Shown: positions 1 through 8,795, counted from the first letter of the stretch. The stretch: 64,000 nucleotides of DNA from Psychrobacillus sp. NEAU-3TGS (GCF_029955155.1 NZ_JAPNOZ010000010.1:465661-529660), one strand, 5' to 3'. Notes: a model not told the origin generated them from the sequence alone. Made by a program: numbers and translations.

Positions 1-1
1 T

Positions 2-1135
2 TTTAACCATTCTTTTGGAGATAAGTTTCTGATTGAGGTAAGTAAACGTTTAAGCAGCTGTCTTGGAGAAAAGGATATACTTGCTCGAATGGGTGGAGAT
101 GAATTTGTTTTCCTGCTGAAAGATTTTGTTGCACGGGATTATGTTACGAAAAAAGCAGAAGAGATACTTCAACTTTTTCAACAACCTTTTTATGTCGGCA
201 TGAAAGAACTACACACGACTGCAAGTATTGGAGTTGCAATTTATCCCGAATATCCTATTTCAAAGGAGCAACTGATGGTCTATGCCGATAATGCGATGTA
301 TCAAGCAAAGTCTCAAGGTAAAAATCGTTATGTCGTTCATACTGCTGAATTATTAAATGTCATGATGGATGATTACAAGCTAGAAGTCGATTTAAGAAAA
401 GCACTGGATAAAAATGAGTTTGTCCTCCATTATCAACCTCAGATTAATAACTATACGGGTGAATTGGTTGGATTTGAAGCGCTCATTCGCTGGCAGCATC
501 CGACATTAGGTTTAATACATCCTGGAAAATTTATTAAGCTGGCAGAAGAAAATGGGTTGATCACACAAATTGGCGAATGGGTTATCGAGGAGGCCTGTTC
601 CCAAATCAAAAAATGGCAAGATGCTGGCATGATACCAGTAAAAATGTCCGTTAATCTATCTACTCAACAATTTCTAACAAGAAATCTTATTTCATTCATG
701 GAAAATGTGCTCGAACGTACAGCTATTGATCCGGCATATCTTGTTGTGGAGATTACCGAATATATGGCAATGGAAGGCGAATACTCCATTCACGTATTAA
801 AACAGCTAAAAGCGCTTGGTATTGGTATCAGTATTGATGATTTTGGGACAGGTTACAGCTCCCTTAATTATCTAAAGAACTTTCCGATTGATTATATTAA
901 GATCGACAAATCCTTTGTAAGTGAATTAATGAACAACGAGAAAGACACGATCATTGTAAAAGCAATCATCACATTGGCTCATAACCTTCATAAGGAGGTA
1001 ATAGCGGAGGGAGTGGAAACAAAGGAACAGCTTGATTTTTTGAAAGATCACCAATGTGACATCTCACAAGGCTATTACTTTAATAAACCACTTCCCGTAG
1101 ATGAAATTGAAACCATCTATTTAGCACAACTTTGA
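2..1135 (+). CDS. GGDEF-EAL cyclic-di-GMP protein, 5' end cut off
   Basis: The reading frame is open from the first bases of the window, so the gene begins upstream; the first ATG (89) lies inside the GGDEF domain and is not a start. What remains is the second half of a GGDEF domain with the intact GGDEF signature (about 30 codons in) and a complete EAL domain with GFEALIRW, DDFGTGYSSL and EGVE motifs, all expected for an active c-di-GMP phosphodiesterase. The family makes or breaks the second messenger c-di-GMP at the membrane. Sensor domains, if any, are outside the window. The TPP enzyme starts 21 bases downstream on the same strand, so the two may be co-transcribed, although I see no functional link. 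Domain assignment is secure; net activity is not. Confidence 0.93.
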   Translation, partial: FNHSFGDKFLIEVSKRLSSCLGEKDILARMGGDEFVFLLKDFVARDYVTKKAEEILQLFQQPFYVGMKELHTTASIGVAIYPEYPISKEQLMVYADNAMYQAKSQGKNRYVVHTAELLNVMMDDYKLEVDLRKALDKNEFVLHYQPQINNYTGELVGFEALIRWQHPTLGLIHPGKFIKLAEENGLITQIGEWVIEEACSQIKKWQDAGMIPVKMSVNLSTQQFLTRNLISFMENVLERTAIDPAYLVVEITEYMAMEGEYSIHVLKQLKALGIGISIDDFGTGYSSLNYLKNFPIDYIKIDKSFVSELMNNEKDTIIVKAIITLAHNLHKEVIAEGVETKEQLDFLKDHQCDISQGYYFNKPLPVDEIETIYLAQL

Positions 1136-1156
1136 CCATAAGGGGACTCTTACAAC

Positions 1157-2791
1157 ATGACAACGACTTCATCTGTATTAGTATCGAATTTTAAGCATTG
1201 GGGAATTCACCATATATTTGGTATTCCAGGAAAGGCGATATCCCCAATACTATTCGAGGTATTACACCATGAAATGGAATTTGTATTAAGTAAACATGAA
1301 GCAGCTGCTGGATTTGAGGCTACTGGTTATGCCCAGATGAATCGGAAAATCGGAATCGCAGTTGGAACATCTGGACCTGGTGGTACTAACCTGCTTACAG
1401 CCGCTGGTCAGGCGAAAGCTTCGAATCTACCTTTATTAATCATCACTGGACATCCTTCTATGAAAGACACTGGAAAAGCAATGGGACAGGACTCAAGTCT
1501 TTTTGGCGCTGATCTTGTAGATATGTTCAGATCTGTCACGAAATTTAGTGCACGGGTAGAGCGGGGAGATATGTTAAAACCTTTCCTAGAGCATGCCCTG
1601 GAAAAAGCGCTATCCGGTGTAAAAGGTCCTGTGCATCTTTCTATCGCTTTCGATATTTTATTGGAGGAAATTGAACCATTTCAGCTAGATCTACCAGTAC
1701 CCTATGAAATGATTTCACCTAAAACAAGTGAAGTGATTGAAAAACTGAATATGGCTAAACGTCCACTTCTGTTCTTGGGAAAAGGCGTACACTCTAGTCG
1801 CGCTTACGAAGAAGTTCAGCAGCTTGCGGAGAATTGGAACATTCCTGTCATCACAACTCCAGGAGGAAAAGGAACATTCCCTTCTAATCATACGCAGTCT
1901 CTTGGCGCATTTGGTCTCGGTGGTACTCCTGAAGCAACAGCATACTTACAAGAAAAGGTCGACTTATTAATAGTCATCGGTTCTAAACTAAGTGATATGT
2001 CTACAGCCGGTTTATCGGAAGCGATGTATCCCGAACATGTCATTCACTTCGATTATGACCCAACATTTATGGGGAAATCGATTCAAGTACCGACTACTCC
2101 AGTGCTAGGAGATATAAAGTCAAATTTGACAGCTATCTTAAAAGATATGCCAAAAACAGATAGTGAAGCATTTTTAACACCAATCGAGAAGATTCAACTC
2201 CAGGAAAATAATCCAGGAGAGCGAATGTCAGCAGTCCAAGTTTTACGGGCAATGCGTCACGCACTTCCAGATGATGCGATTGTTTTTGGAGATGATGGAA
2301 GTCATTCTTTTTATGGTATTAAATACTTTGATATCTATAAGCCAGGTACTTTCTTCTTTGATGATATATTCGGAGCAATGGGGAACGGAATTGGCTACTC
2401 CATTGGCGCAAAACTAGCAGCTCCTGAAGAAACCATTGTGTGCTTAGTTGGGGATGGATGCATGTTCATGCACGGTACCGAACTTTCAACGGCTTACAAT
2501 TATAACTCCCCTGTTCTGTTCGTCGTTTTAAATAATGGACGACTAGACATGGTGGAAAAAGGAATGCAAAAAATGATTGGCACGTCTATCGGTGGTGTGT
2601 ATGAGACTCCACTCAATGTAAAAGGGTTTGCTGAATCTATGGGATTGGAAGCATTTACTTGTCATGACCCTTATGATTTAGCCAATAAAATAAAAGAGTC
2701 GTTACTGAAGATGGAAGAAACAAATAAACCAATTGTAATTGAAGCATTGGTGGATGAACACGAAATACCACCAACTATGGGGAGGCAATAA
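1157..2791 (+). CDS. Thiamine-diphosphate-dependent enzyme, acetolactate synthase/benzoylformate decarboxylase type
   Basis: This 544-residue protein has the three-domain layout of the TPP family. The N-terminal PYR domain carries the catalytic glutamate in SKHEAAAGFEATGY and the GTSGPGGTN loop. A central Rossmann-like domain follows, then a C-terminal PP domain with the GDG...NN cofactor motif (GDGCMFMHG to VVLNNG). Length is normal. Members decarboxylate 2-oxo acids or condense them; the sequence does not tell which substrate is used, and no small ALS subunit gene is next to it, which argues against a standard IlvB. An AAGGGG site precedes the ATG. The stop is one base before the start of the carboxymuconolactone-decarboxylase-like gene, so the two are translationally coupled and probably act in one pathway. 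Confidence 0.88.
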   Translation: MTTTSSVLVSNFKHWGIHHIFGIPGKAISPILFEVLHHEMEFVLSKHEAAAGFEATGYAQMNRKIGIAVGTSGPGGTNLLTAAGQAKASNLPLLIITGHPSMKDTGKAMGQDSSLFGADLVDMFRSVTKFSARVERGDMLKPFLEHALEKALSGVKGPVHLSIAFDILLEEIEPFQLDLPVPYEMISPKTSEVIEKLNMAKRPLLFLGKGVHSSRAYEEVQQLAENWNIPVITTPGGKGTFPSNHTQSLGAFGLGGTPEATAYLQEKVDLLIVIGSKLSDMSTAGLSEAMYPEHVIHFDYDPTFMGKSIQVPTTPVLGDIKSNLTAILKDMPKTDSEAFLTPIEKIQLQENNPGERMSAVQVLRAMRHALPDDAIVFGDDGSHSFYGIKYFDIYKPGTFFFDDIFGAMGNGIGYSIGAKLAAPEETIVCLVGDGCMFMHGTELSTAYNYNSPVLFVVLNNGRLDMVEKGMQKMIGTSIGGVYETPLNVKGFAESMGLEAFTCHDPYDLANKIKESLLKMEETNKPIVIEALVDEHEIPPTMGRQ

Positions 2792-2792
2792 C

Positions 2793-3182
2793 ATGGAAAC
2801 TAACAAGCGGTATGAGTCCGGAAAACAAGCAATGGAACAATTATTTTCCCAAGAAGTACGAAACGGTATGGAGGAAATAAAAAAAATTTCCCCTGACCTA
2901 TGGGAAATGATCGTATCCTTTGGCTTTGGAGACCTCTATACTCGAAAAACGCTTTCTTATGCACAACGGGAAATCATTACACTTACTTCGCTTATCACAC
3001 AGGGAGCTTTCGATCAGCTTAGAGTTCACTTACAAGCAGCTCTAAATGTAGGGCTTTCCAAAGAAGAAATAATGGAGATTATTATCCACTGTGCTGGATA
3101 CGTTGGTTTTCCAAAAGCTGTTCACGCCATGGGAATCGCTGGTGAGATTTTTAAAGAATCCGAGGAAACACAGAATAAATAA
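2793..3182 (+). CDS. Carboxymuconolactone decarboxylase family protein
   Basis: The protein is 129 residues from the ATG at 2793, which has a GGGGAGG site inside the end of the preceding gene. An in-frame ATG at 2739 exists but would overlap that gene by 53 bases and lacks a ribosome site, so I reject it. It is an all-helical AhpD/PcaC-like fold with the family pattern HLQAALNVGLSKEEIMEII and a following HCAGYVGFPKA segment. It has no CxxC pair of the AhpD peroxidase type, so it is closer to the gamma-carboxymuconolactone decarboxylase branch. Coupling to the TPP enzyme suggests joint work on a carboxylic acid, but the reaction is unknown. Confidence 0.85.
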   Translation: METNKRYESGKQAMEQLFSQEVRNGMEEIKKISPDLWEMIVSFGFGDLYTRKTLSYAQREIITLTSLITQGAFDQLRVHLQAALNVGLSKEEIMEIIIHCAGYVGFPKAVHAMGIAGEIFKESEETQNK

Positions 3183-3187
3183 ACCGA

Positions 3188-3213
3188 ATGCCCGCCTAAA
3201 AAATAGGTGGGCA
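3188..3213 (+). terminator. Hairpin terminator of the TPP/CMD pair
   Basis: An 11-base stem (ATGCCCGCCTA with TAGGTGGGCAT, one G-U pair) around a short A-rich loop begins six bases after the CMD stop and is followed by a T/G-rich stretch. The core GCCCNCCT/AGGTGGGC resembles the dispersed hairpin seen at 3758, 16453, 24751 and 59308. Confidence 0.7.
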
Positions 3214-3255
3214 TTTGGTTTGGTTACGTGAAAAAATCACCCTTATTTCATTCTT

Positions 3256-3405
3256 TTAAACTTTACTTTTATCCAATAAGCTTCTCAGTTGCTCCGATAA
3301 CTCTTTAATAATATCATCCGTTTTAATCGACTCATTCTCATTTCCTCTATTATATCCATATTCTAAAATACGCTTGAATTCTTCTTGTAATTCTGCCGTT
3401 GTCAT
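3256..3405 (-). CDS. Small hypothetical protein, 49 residues
   Basis: A short frame starts at ATG 3405 eight bases after a perfect AGGAGG site. The predicted product begins MTTAELQEEFKRILEYGY and ends LLDKSKV; it is charged and helical, with no signal peptide or membrane segment. The strong ribosome site and protein-like composition support a real gene, but I do not recognise the family. It stands alone between the convergent CMD gene and the sigma-54 controlled operon. Confidence 0.55.
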   Translation of the reverse strand: MTTAELQEEFKRILEYGYNRGNENESIKTDDIIKELSEQLRSLLDKSKV

Positions 3406-3999
3406 ACGACAATACCTCCTATATTTTTCACTATATTGTATCTATTAATAATTAATTAACTTTTCGTATATTGTAATACAATGTCATTACAGCATGATGT
3501 CAAAACTACTCATAATCTATTAAATTACGATTAAATTCGATGCAAAAGTTTTTGAATGATTAACTCACCTCTAAAATATCAGATAACTTTCAGAATAATA
3601 ATACAGAAATGCCTTATCAAAGCAAGGGCTTTTTAGCTTTTATTGTAAATTACCCTCATTTACATTGTATCAAACTTCATAATTATAGAATAGTCTGAAT
3701 AAAAGAGAGATTTTTGTCTTCAAATCCGAACAAGATTTGTCAAAAGTGAACATTAAATAACACCCACCTTTTGTCAGGTGAGTGTTAGCTTGAGATTACA
3801 TATTAAATAGAGAGTTAAAGTCATTTGTCAGAATAGCAAGTGTTATTTCTCACACTCAGATTTTCAACATGTTTCATTGAAATATTATTATTGGTCTATA
3901 ATAGACATATAAAGTTTTTCCGAAAGAAAAATGTACTTGTTTCGAACAAAAACGTACTCTTATTCAAAAGTGATACTGCTTGTGGAGAAATGTCTTTAC
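3406..3999. other. Intergenic stretch, no gene seen
   Basis: About 590 AT-rich bases without a supported coding frame. It should contain the promoter of the 49-residue gene near its left end. A hairpin at 3758-3787 near the right end lies downstream of the minus-strand acetoacetate-decarboxylase-like gene and probably ends that transcript. Confidence 0.5.
3758..3787 (-). terminator. Dispersed CACCCACCT/AGGTGAGTG hairpin, likely terminator
   Basis: Twelve-base arms (TAACACCCACCT and AGGTGAGTGTTA) surround a six-base loop. The single imperfect position pairs as G-U on the minus-strand transcript, so the hairpin is best formed in RNA of the operon ending at 4000. Closely related hairpins lie at 16453-16488, 24751-24781 and 59308-59357. 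Confidence 0.6.
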
Positions 4000-4731
4000 T
4001 TACTTATATTCAACAATAATCTCTCCCCACCCATTTTCTTCAGTTGCATAGAAGTCACCCTTTATAACCCCACCACCTATAATTTTCATAGGCTTTAATA
4101 AATCTAGCGGTTCTCTTTCAGTCGATTGGATATTCACTTGTGTAACAACTGTAAACTTCTCCTTCAGTACAAAGTCGGGATTTGTATCTCTTTCGATAAT
4201 TTGTTTAGTGGAAGGTTCTCCGCCCGGGTGTGGGATAGTTTTTAAAAGCAAGTGTGGTGTCGTTTTTGGTTCCTCAAATAATGAAAGGTCGGCAGCTTTC
4301 TCACCAATGATTTCTAAAAATATTTGACCATTTTTTTCGACTTTCCCAATAAATCTACCATCATTCGTTGTCATAGTAATCTTTGCATACTTTTTCGGAT
4401 ATCCCCAAAGTTCTCTACCTGCAGCTATTGCTGCGTCATTATTTTCATATTCATAAATATAATACCCACCAGATTTTCCTTCAAAGGTAACCGGAATGAC
4501 AATGGCAGCATCCATATAGGACACCTTATTGCATTTGCTAAAGTCTGTAATCGAGATTACTGCTTTATTGCTCACATACTCATATGGTGTAAACGAAAGA
4601 ATTCGACGGACCTCTTCTTCGTTCACTTCTGCAACAGCGTATAATGACAAATAATCTTTACTTTCATAAGGTACAAAAGGATCTGGAAACATTGGTGCAT
4701 GTGCTGGTGTATTATACGTTTTTACTGACAC
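4000..4731 (-). CDS. Acetoacetate decarboxylase family protein
   Basis: This 243-residue protein has the family core, including the signature GRELWGYPKK; in characterised acetoacetate decarboxylase the first lysine of such a Lys-Lys pair forms the Schiff base with the substrate. Length is near the family norm. It is the last gene of a four-gene unit (broken ADC-like gene, small peptide, symporter, this gene) and starts 13 bases after the symporter stop. The unit appears to be read from the sigma-54 promoter at 7038-7053. The family also includes enzymes acting on other beta-keto or aldol substrates, so the substrate is open; the symporter presumably imports it. Confidence 0.85.
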   Translation of the reverse strand: MSVKTYNTPAHAPMFPDPFVPYESKDYLSLYAVAEVNEEEVRRILSFTPYEYVSNKAVISITDFSKCNKVSYMDAAIVIPVTFEGKSGGYYIYEYENNDAAIAAGRELWGYPKKYAKITMTTNDGRFIGKVEKNGQIFLEIIGEKAADLSLFEEPKTTPHLLLKTIPHPGGEPSTKQIIERDTNPDFVLKEKFTVVTQVNIQSTEREPLDLLKPMKIIGGGVIKGDFYATEENGWGEIIVEYK

Positions 4732-4744
4732 TGTATTAACCCCT

Positions 4745-6163
4745 TCATATCAATTCTTTTTCTTTTGTAAATTTGCTCACAACTAAAATGACAATAACAG
4801 ATATTATTGCTGCCGGGATAAGTTCGTACATATAAGCGACCCAAGGTGTATTAATCCACACCATTGTAACCACAGTACCTGTGATCATCCCCCAAACAGC
4901 TCCCCACTTCGTTACCAAATTTGTATATAAAACTAATAGCAATACCGTTCCAAAGCTCGCAGCGAGTCCTGCCCAAGCATAAAGTACCAATTCAAATACC
5001 GCTTGTATATCCATTAATGCAATTCCTGTTGCAATAATACCGAAAACTAACATAGTGATTCGACTAATTTTAATCATTTGTTCATTTGTATATGTTTTCT
5101 TTGTTATTACTTTTAATAAATCACTAGCAAAAGATTGTGTGACGGTCATTAATTGAGAAGAAAAAGTGGATTGAATAGCTGCAAAAATAGCTCCTATAAC
5201 AACCCCAGCAATAATGGGATGCATTGTATCCCCTACCAATGTTGGAAATACATATTCTGGATCTGTTAAATCAGGTATTAATATTCTTCCAATAAGACCA
5301 AGTAAATTTGATCCCATCATTACAACAACTACCCAAAACATTGCGATTAAAGAAGCCTGTCTAACTGTTTTATCATCTTTTGCAGATAAAAACCGTTGAA
5401 CAATATGCGGTTGTCCGGGTTCTCCTAAACCAAAGCCGACTAACCCTACAATAATTCCAAAAGCAGCAGCGCCTGTTGCCCCACCTGCATATGACAGTAA
5501 AACTGGATCAAGTGTATAGAGAATATGAAAGAACTCCACTGGACCGCCAAATTCAAAGAAAATCATATAAGCTGGGAATAATAATAGTACAGCTAGCATG
5601 AGTAATCCTTGAAATAGATCCGTCAATACTGCAGAATTATAGCCGCCAAAAACTGAATAACCTAATACAAATACAGCCGATAAAACTAATCCCCAGCTAT
5701 AATCAAAATCAACAATAGAATTCAGTGCTTTCCCTGCTGCTGTCAATTGAGATGCTAAATAAGCAGTAAAGAAAATGATTACAATAATACTAGCTACAAT
5801 TTTAATCATATTCTTACGATCTTTTAGCTTTAAACTGAAGTAATCTACTAAACTTAATGCACCCAGTTCTTCACCTTCTTTACGAAGACGGGGAGCTACA
5901 GCAAACCAGTTGATTAAATAACCAACAATAAACCCTGGTAACATCCACATCGTTGATATCCCAGCAGTATATGCATACCCAGCTGCTCCTATAAAGATCC
6001 ACCCACTAGTATCTGTAGCACCCGCACTAATCGCTGTCGCCCATGGTCCAAAATTTCGATCTCCTAGAAAATAACCTTCCTCACTCTTACTCATACGTCT
6101 TTCAGCCATAATTCCGATGACAAAAACAACAACCAAGTAAACACAAAAAACAGTAAGCATCAT
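4745..6163 (-). CDS. Sodium:solute symporter (SSS family)
   Basis: This is a 472-residue membrane protein of about 12-13 helices with SSS features: SAGATDTSGWIFIGAAGYAY early on, and the GLGEPGQPHIVQRF segment typical of PutP/PanF-like carriers. It is annotated by family; proline, pantothenate or an organic acid are all possible cargo. The start overlaps the stop of the upstream 36-residue gene (ATGATG), a translational coupling that fits a two-part transporter. Both flanking enzyme genes are acetoacetate-decarboxylase-like, suggesting import of a keto acid or similar carboxylate. Confidence 0.85.
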   Translation of the reverse strand: MMLTVFCVYLVVVFVIGIMAERRMSKSEEGYFLGDRNFGPWATAISAGATDTSGWIFIGAAGYAYTAGISTMWMLPGFIVGYLINWFAVAPRLRKEGEELGALSLVDYFSLKLKDRKNMIKIVASIIVIIFFTAYLASQLTAAGKALNSIVDFDYSWGLVLSAVFVLGYSVFGGYNSAVLTDLFQGLLMLAVLLLFPAYMIFFEFGGPVEFFHILYTLDPVLLSYAGGATGAAAFGIIVGLVGFGLGEPGQPHIVQRFLSAKDDKTVRQASLIAMFWVVVVMMGSNLLGLIGRILIPDLTDPEYVFPTLVGDTMHPIIAGVVIGAIFAAIQSTFSSQLMTVTQSFASDLLKVITKKTYTNEQMIKISRITMLVFGIIATGIALMDIQAVFELVLYAWAGLAASFGTVLLLVLYTNLVTKWGAVWGMITGTVVTMVWINTPWVAYMYELIPAAIISVIVILVVSKFTKEKELI

Positions 6164-6270
6164 TTTACATCACCTTTTTTCTGAGCACGACTTGCAAGTA
6201 AAAATGTAGAAATAAATCCTATGGCAGGAACGATAACATACAAAAACCAAACTAAACCTGCATTCTCCAT
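6160..6270 (-). CDS. Small symporter accessory membrane peptide, 36 residues
   Basis: A short frame starts at ATG 6270 after a GGGGGAAAG ribosome site and ends in a TGA that overlaps the symporter ATG. The peptide has one membrane helix (GLVWFLYVIVPAIGFISTF) followed by a basic tail (ASRAQKKGDVK). One-helix partners of 30-50 residues encoded directly before SSS-family symporters are known in bacteria. The position and overlap make that role likely here. Confidence 0.7.
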   Translation of the reverse strand: MENAGLVWFLYVIVPAIGFISTFLLASRAQKKGDVK

Positions 6271-6295
6271 TTACTTTCCCCCTGTAATTTATTCT

Positions 6296-7002
6296 TTAAA
6301 GTTCATCAATTACTTTTCCATAAGAAAGTGTATAGCTCCCAACAAAGTAAATAGCGCCCACTACCTCTACATCCCCCAATAATGCTAATGGATCGTCCAG
6401 TGACTCTTCCCAGTTTAATGTTGCCTTTCCTGTAACTTGCTTTTTCGTTACTGCATCATAAAATTCATTTTTCAAAATGGTATTCAAATGTGTTCCTTCA
6501 TGTTCTACATGTGGAAATCTTTTCACTTGAAGTCTTGGGAATAGATTTGGTTGTTCAAATGCTTCTCCAGTTTCTTCAAATGTTACATCAATTATTTTCT
6601 TACCTTTACGGCTCACACTACCTGAAACTTTGCCTCCCTCCACATTAAATTCTATTTCTCCTATTTTTTTGGATAACCCCAAATCTCTCTTCCTGCACAT
6701 AAAGCATCGTCCGTGTCTACATATTCAAAAGACATACAAGCTCCGTTTATGTCTTTGTATGAACATGGAATGATTAATCCTCCTTCGTTGTAATTATCCA
6801 ATCCTTCTATTTTGTTATTTCTTAATAGAAAAACTTCAAATACATCATCTGTAACAGTAAACTCTTTAGGTAAAAGTTTCTGCATTTTTTCTTTATCCCC
6901 TCGACAATACACACTCACTTTCTCATATTCCTCATAGCGATATGGTAGCTTTGGATATAGTGGAGCATATTCTGGTAAGATTGAGTATTCGTATTTTTTC
7001 AT
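6296..7002 (-). pseudogene. Acetoacetate decarboxylase family gene broken by a frameshift at the catalytic Lys-Lys
   Basis: The frame from ATG 7002 (GGAG nine bases upstream) encodes a normal ADC-like N-terminus up to GREIWGYPKK and then meets TAG. The continuation (IGEIEFNVEGGKVSG onwards to 6296) is in another frame. The break is in a run of seven A on the coding strand (T7 at 6664-6670); eight would restore one protein of about 235 residues. It is a paralogue of the intact gene at 4000-4731 and the first gene after the sigma-54 promoter. It may be a true pseudogene, a slippage-decoded gene or a sequencing error. The small peptide gene begins 25 bases downstream. Confidence 0.8.
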
Positions 7003-7037
7003 TGTCATTCTCTCCTTTTCTGTTTGTTTAAATATAT

Positions 7038-7053
7038 TGCAAGAAGCGTGCCA
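7038..7053 (-). promoter_or_regulatory. Sigma-54 (-24/-12) promoter
   Basis: Read on the minus strand, TGGCACG, four bases and TTGCA match the sigma-54 consensus with correct spacing. The -12 element lies about 36 bases before the ATG at 7002, leaving room for the leader and ribosome site. The neighbouring regulator is a sigma-54 activator, which makes the call strong. Confidence 0.85.
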
Positions 7054-7061
7054 AAAATAAA

Positions 7062-7151
7062 AACACTGATAATGAGTGCTCATCAGTGTTAGTAAATCAG
7101 GTTTACTCAATTTTTTATTAAATATTGAGTAATTACTCATATTTGAGTAAT
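7062..7151. promoter_or_regulatory. Inverted repeats, likely activator (UAS) sites
   Basis: Upstream of the -24/-12 promoter are an imperfect palindrome (AACACTGAT at 7062 with ATCAGTGTT at 7082) and a set of TTACTCA/TGAGTAA elements. These are TTACTCAAT at 7103 with ATTGAGTAA at 7124, and ATTACTCA at 7132 with TGAGTAAT at 7144, the last reaching into the regulator's 3' end. Repeated palindromes at this distance are typical enhancer sites of sigma-54 activators. Assignment to the adjacent regulator is inference. Confidence 0.55.
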
Positions 7152-8554
7152 TTTGTTTTATAGATATACGATTCCAATTGGTATCGTTTTACTTTATTGC
7201 TTAATGTTTGTTGTGGTATATCTAAATTTCTAGCAGCTTGCGATATATTCCCGGCCGATTGTTGCAATGCTTCCATAATAAGCTGTCTTTCTTTTTTCTC
7301 TATTTCTTCTTTAAAGCTTACTTTATGAAAAGTCTCTCGTACATTATTGTTATCTCCATTTGTTGATAACAATTGAAGATAGTCAGTCAGCTGTATATCC
7401 TTTCTTTCAATATTATCTGTTTGTACAATATTGAGTAATCGCTCTATCATATTTTTTAATTCTCTAATATTCCCTGGCCATGAATAATTCATTAAATATT
7501 CAATTGCTTCATTAGACATACCTTGTATACGTTTTCCAAATTTTTCATTAAAGTGAGCGATGAAATGATTAATCAGAAGAGGAATATCACTTTTTCTATT
7601 TCTCAATGGAGGAAGTTCGATATTCAATACACATAGCCGATAATACAAATCATCTCGAAATTCCTTATTGGCCAGCAATTCTCTTGGATGAACGTTGGTC
7701 GCTGCAATGATGCGAACATTTACTGGAATTTCTTTTGTTCCTCCTACTCTTCTTACCTTTTGATCTTGAATAACACGAAGCAATTTCGCTTGTAAACTTT
7801 TTGACAATGAATTTATTTCATCTAAAAACAAAATTCCGCCATTCGCTATTTCAAATAGTCCTTCTTTATCTAATGCTCCTGTATATGCTCCCTTTACTGT
7901 ACCGAAAAGATAGGATTCCAATAAATTATCAGGAATTGCAGCACAGTTTTGTGTGATTAAAGGGATATTTTTCGAGCTAGCATGATGGATGTTTTGAACG
8001 ATTACCTCTTTGCCTGTCCCCGTTTCACCATATATAAAAATCGGGGATGGAGAGTTTGCAAGCAGTTTTATTTGGTTTTTTAGTTTTAAAATGGATTCCT
8101 CTTCCCCAATAAAATCATGGAAATTTTCCTCAAAATTATTAATTTTGTTATCTACTTTATTTTGATAATCTGTCCTAGTTTTTTGTAAGTCTATTAATTG
8201 TTCCTTCAAATTTTGAAGGGCAGAAAAGTCTTGAAATACTTCATAGGCACCAATAATAACTCCATCTTTCATGATAGGATAGGTAGATGTCAAAGTCGTT
8301 TTTCGTTCTCCCCTATAAGTTAAAAATGTTACCTGATTACTACTAATTTCTTTTCCCGTATTAATTACTTCTTGAAAAGTACTTTTGCTTTCTATTAAAT
8401 TAGGAAAAACATCAAACACACTTTTCCCGATTATTTTTTCATGATTTAACCCAATGGAATCGACTGCTCTATTGGCAAAAGTAATGGTCAAATCTGTGTC
8501 AACAACCATTACTCCTTCATTAATCGAATTAATCACATTTTGCTCCCAGTTCAT
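7133..8554 (-). CDS. Sigma-54-dependent activator with PAS domain
   Basis: The protein is 473 residues from ATG 8554, chosen because a GGGGGAG site precedes it; an upstream ATG at 8596 has none. Order of domains: PAS sensor (about 1-110), a short coiled linker, an AAA+ domain (about 150-380) with Walker A GETGTGKE, the sigma-54 contact loop GAYTGA (usual form GAFTGA) and Walker B GGILFLDEI, then a C-terminal Fis-type HTH (NISQAARNLDIPQQTLSNKV). It should open the sigma-54 promoter of the ADC-like/symporter operon that begins just downstream. The PAS domain probably senses the imported compound or a related metabolite. Confidence 0.92.
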   Translation of the reverse strand: MNWEQNVINSINEGVMVVDTDLTITFANRAVDSIGLNHEKIIGKSVFDVFPNLIESKSTFQEVINTGKEISSNQVTFLTYRGERKTTLTSTYPIMKDGVIIGAYEVFQDFSALQNLKEQLIDLQKTRTDYQNKVDNKINNFEENFHDFIGEEESILKLKNQIKLLANSPSPIFIYGETGTGKEVIVQNIHHASSKNIPLITQNCAAIPDNLLESYLFGTVKGAYTGALDKEGLFEIANGGILFLDEINSLSKSLQAKLLRVIQDQKVRRVGGTKEIPVNVRIIAATNVHPRELLANKEFRDDLYYRLCVLNIELPPLRNRKSDIPLLINHFIAHFNEKFGKRIQGMSNEAIEYLMNYSWPGNIRELKNMIERLLNIVQTDNIERKDIQLTDYLQLLSTNGDNNNVRETFHKVSFKEEIEKKERQLIMEALQQSAGNISQAARNLDIPQQTLSNKVKRYQLESYIYKTKLLKYE

Positions 8555-8725
8555 CGACTCTCCCCCTTTATAGCTCCTATTTACAAGAAAATTCATTTAA
8601 TAATAGAATACACTAAGTTACTTTATATCTGTCTATCTAAATAGAAATTTATCGACTTTGCCACATCCACAAAAAAATGACCATATACACTTTTGCCCCT
8701 TTCTAAGTAAATTTCTATCAAAAAA

Positions 8726-8751
8726 ATCCAGGACACATAGATGTCCTGGAT
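8726..8751 (-). terminator. Rho-independent terminator of the GGDEF-EAL gene
   Basis: A perfect 10-base stem (ATCCAGGACA/TGTCCTGGAT) is followed on the minus strand by six T. The stem is identical to that of the mmsA terminator at 11800-11825; see the shared 75-base block. Confidence 0.9.
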
Positions 8752-8759
8752 CCTATAAA

Positions 8760-8795
8760 TCAATTACTTGGAAATGAGAAAGAAGCTTGCTCCAA
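8760..8795 (-). pseudogene. Relic of an mmsA 3' end inside the GGDEF-EAL gene
   Basis: In a frame different from the GGDEF-EAL gene these 36 bases read LEQASFSFPSN and stop, identical to the last residues of MmsA at 11834-11869. The four differences between the two copies within sense codons are all silent third-position changes (Ala, Ser, Phe, Pro codons) and the stop is TGA against TAA. The match continues without gaps through the terminator, 8721-8795 against 11795-11869, with 63 of 75 bases the same. Confidence 0.85.

Noticed and set aside
4745-6163. Naming the symporter putP
   Set aside because: Only family-level motifs are visible; no proline genes nearby and the operon points to another substrate.
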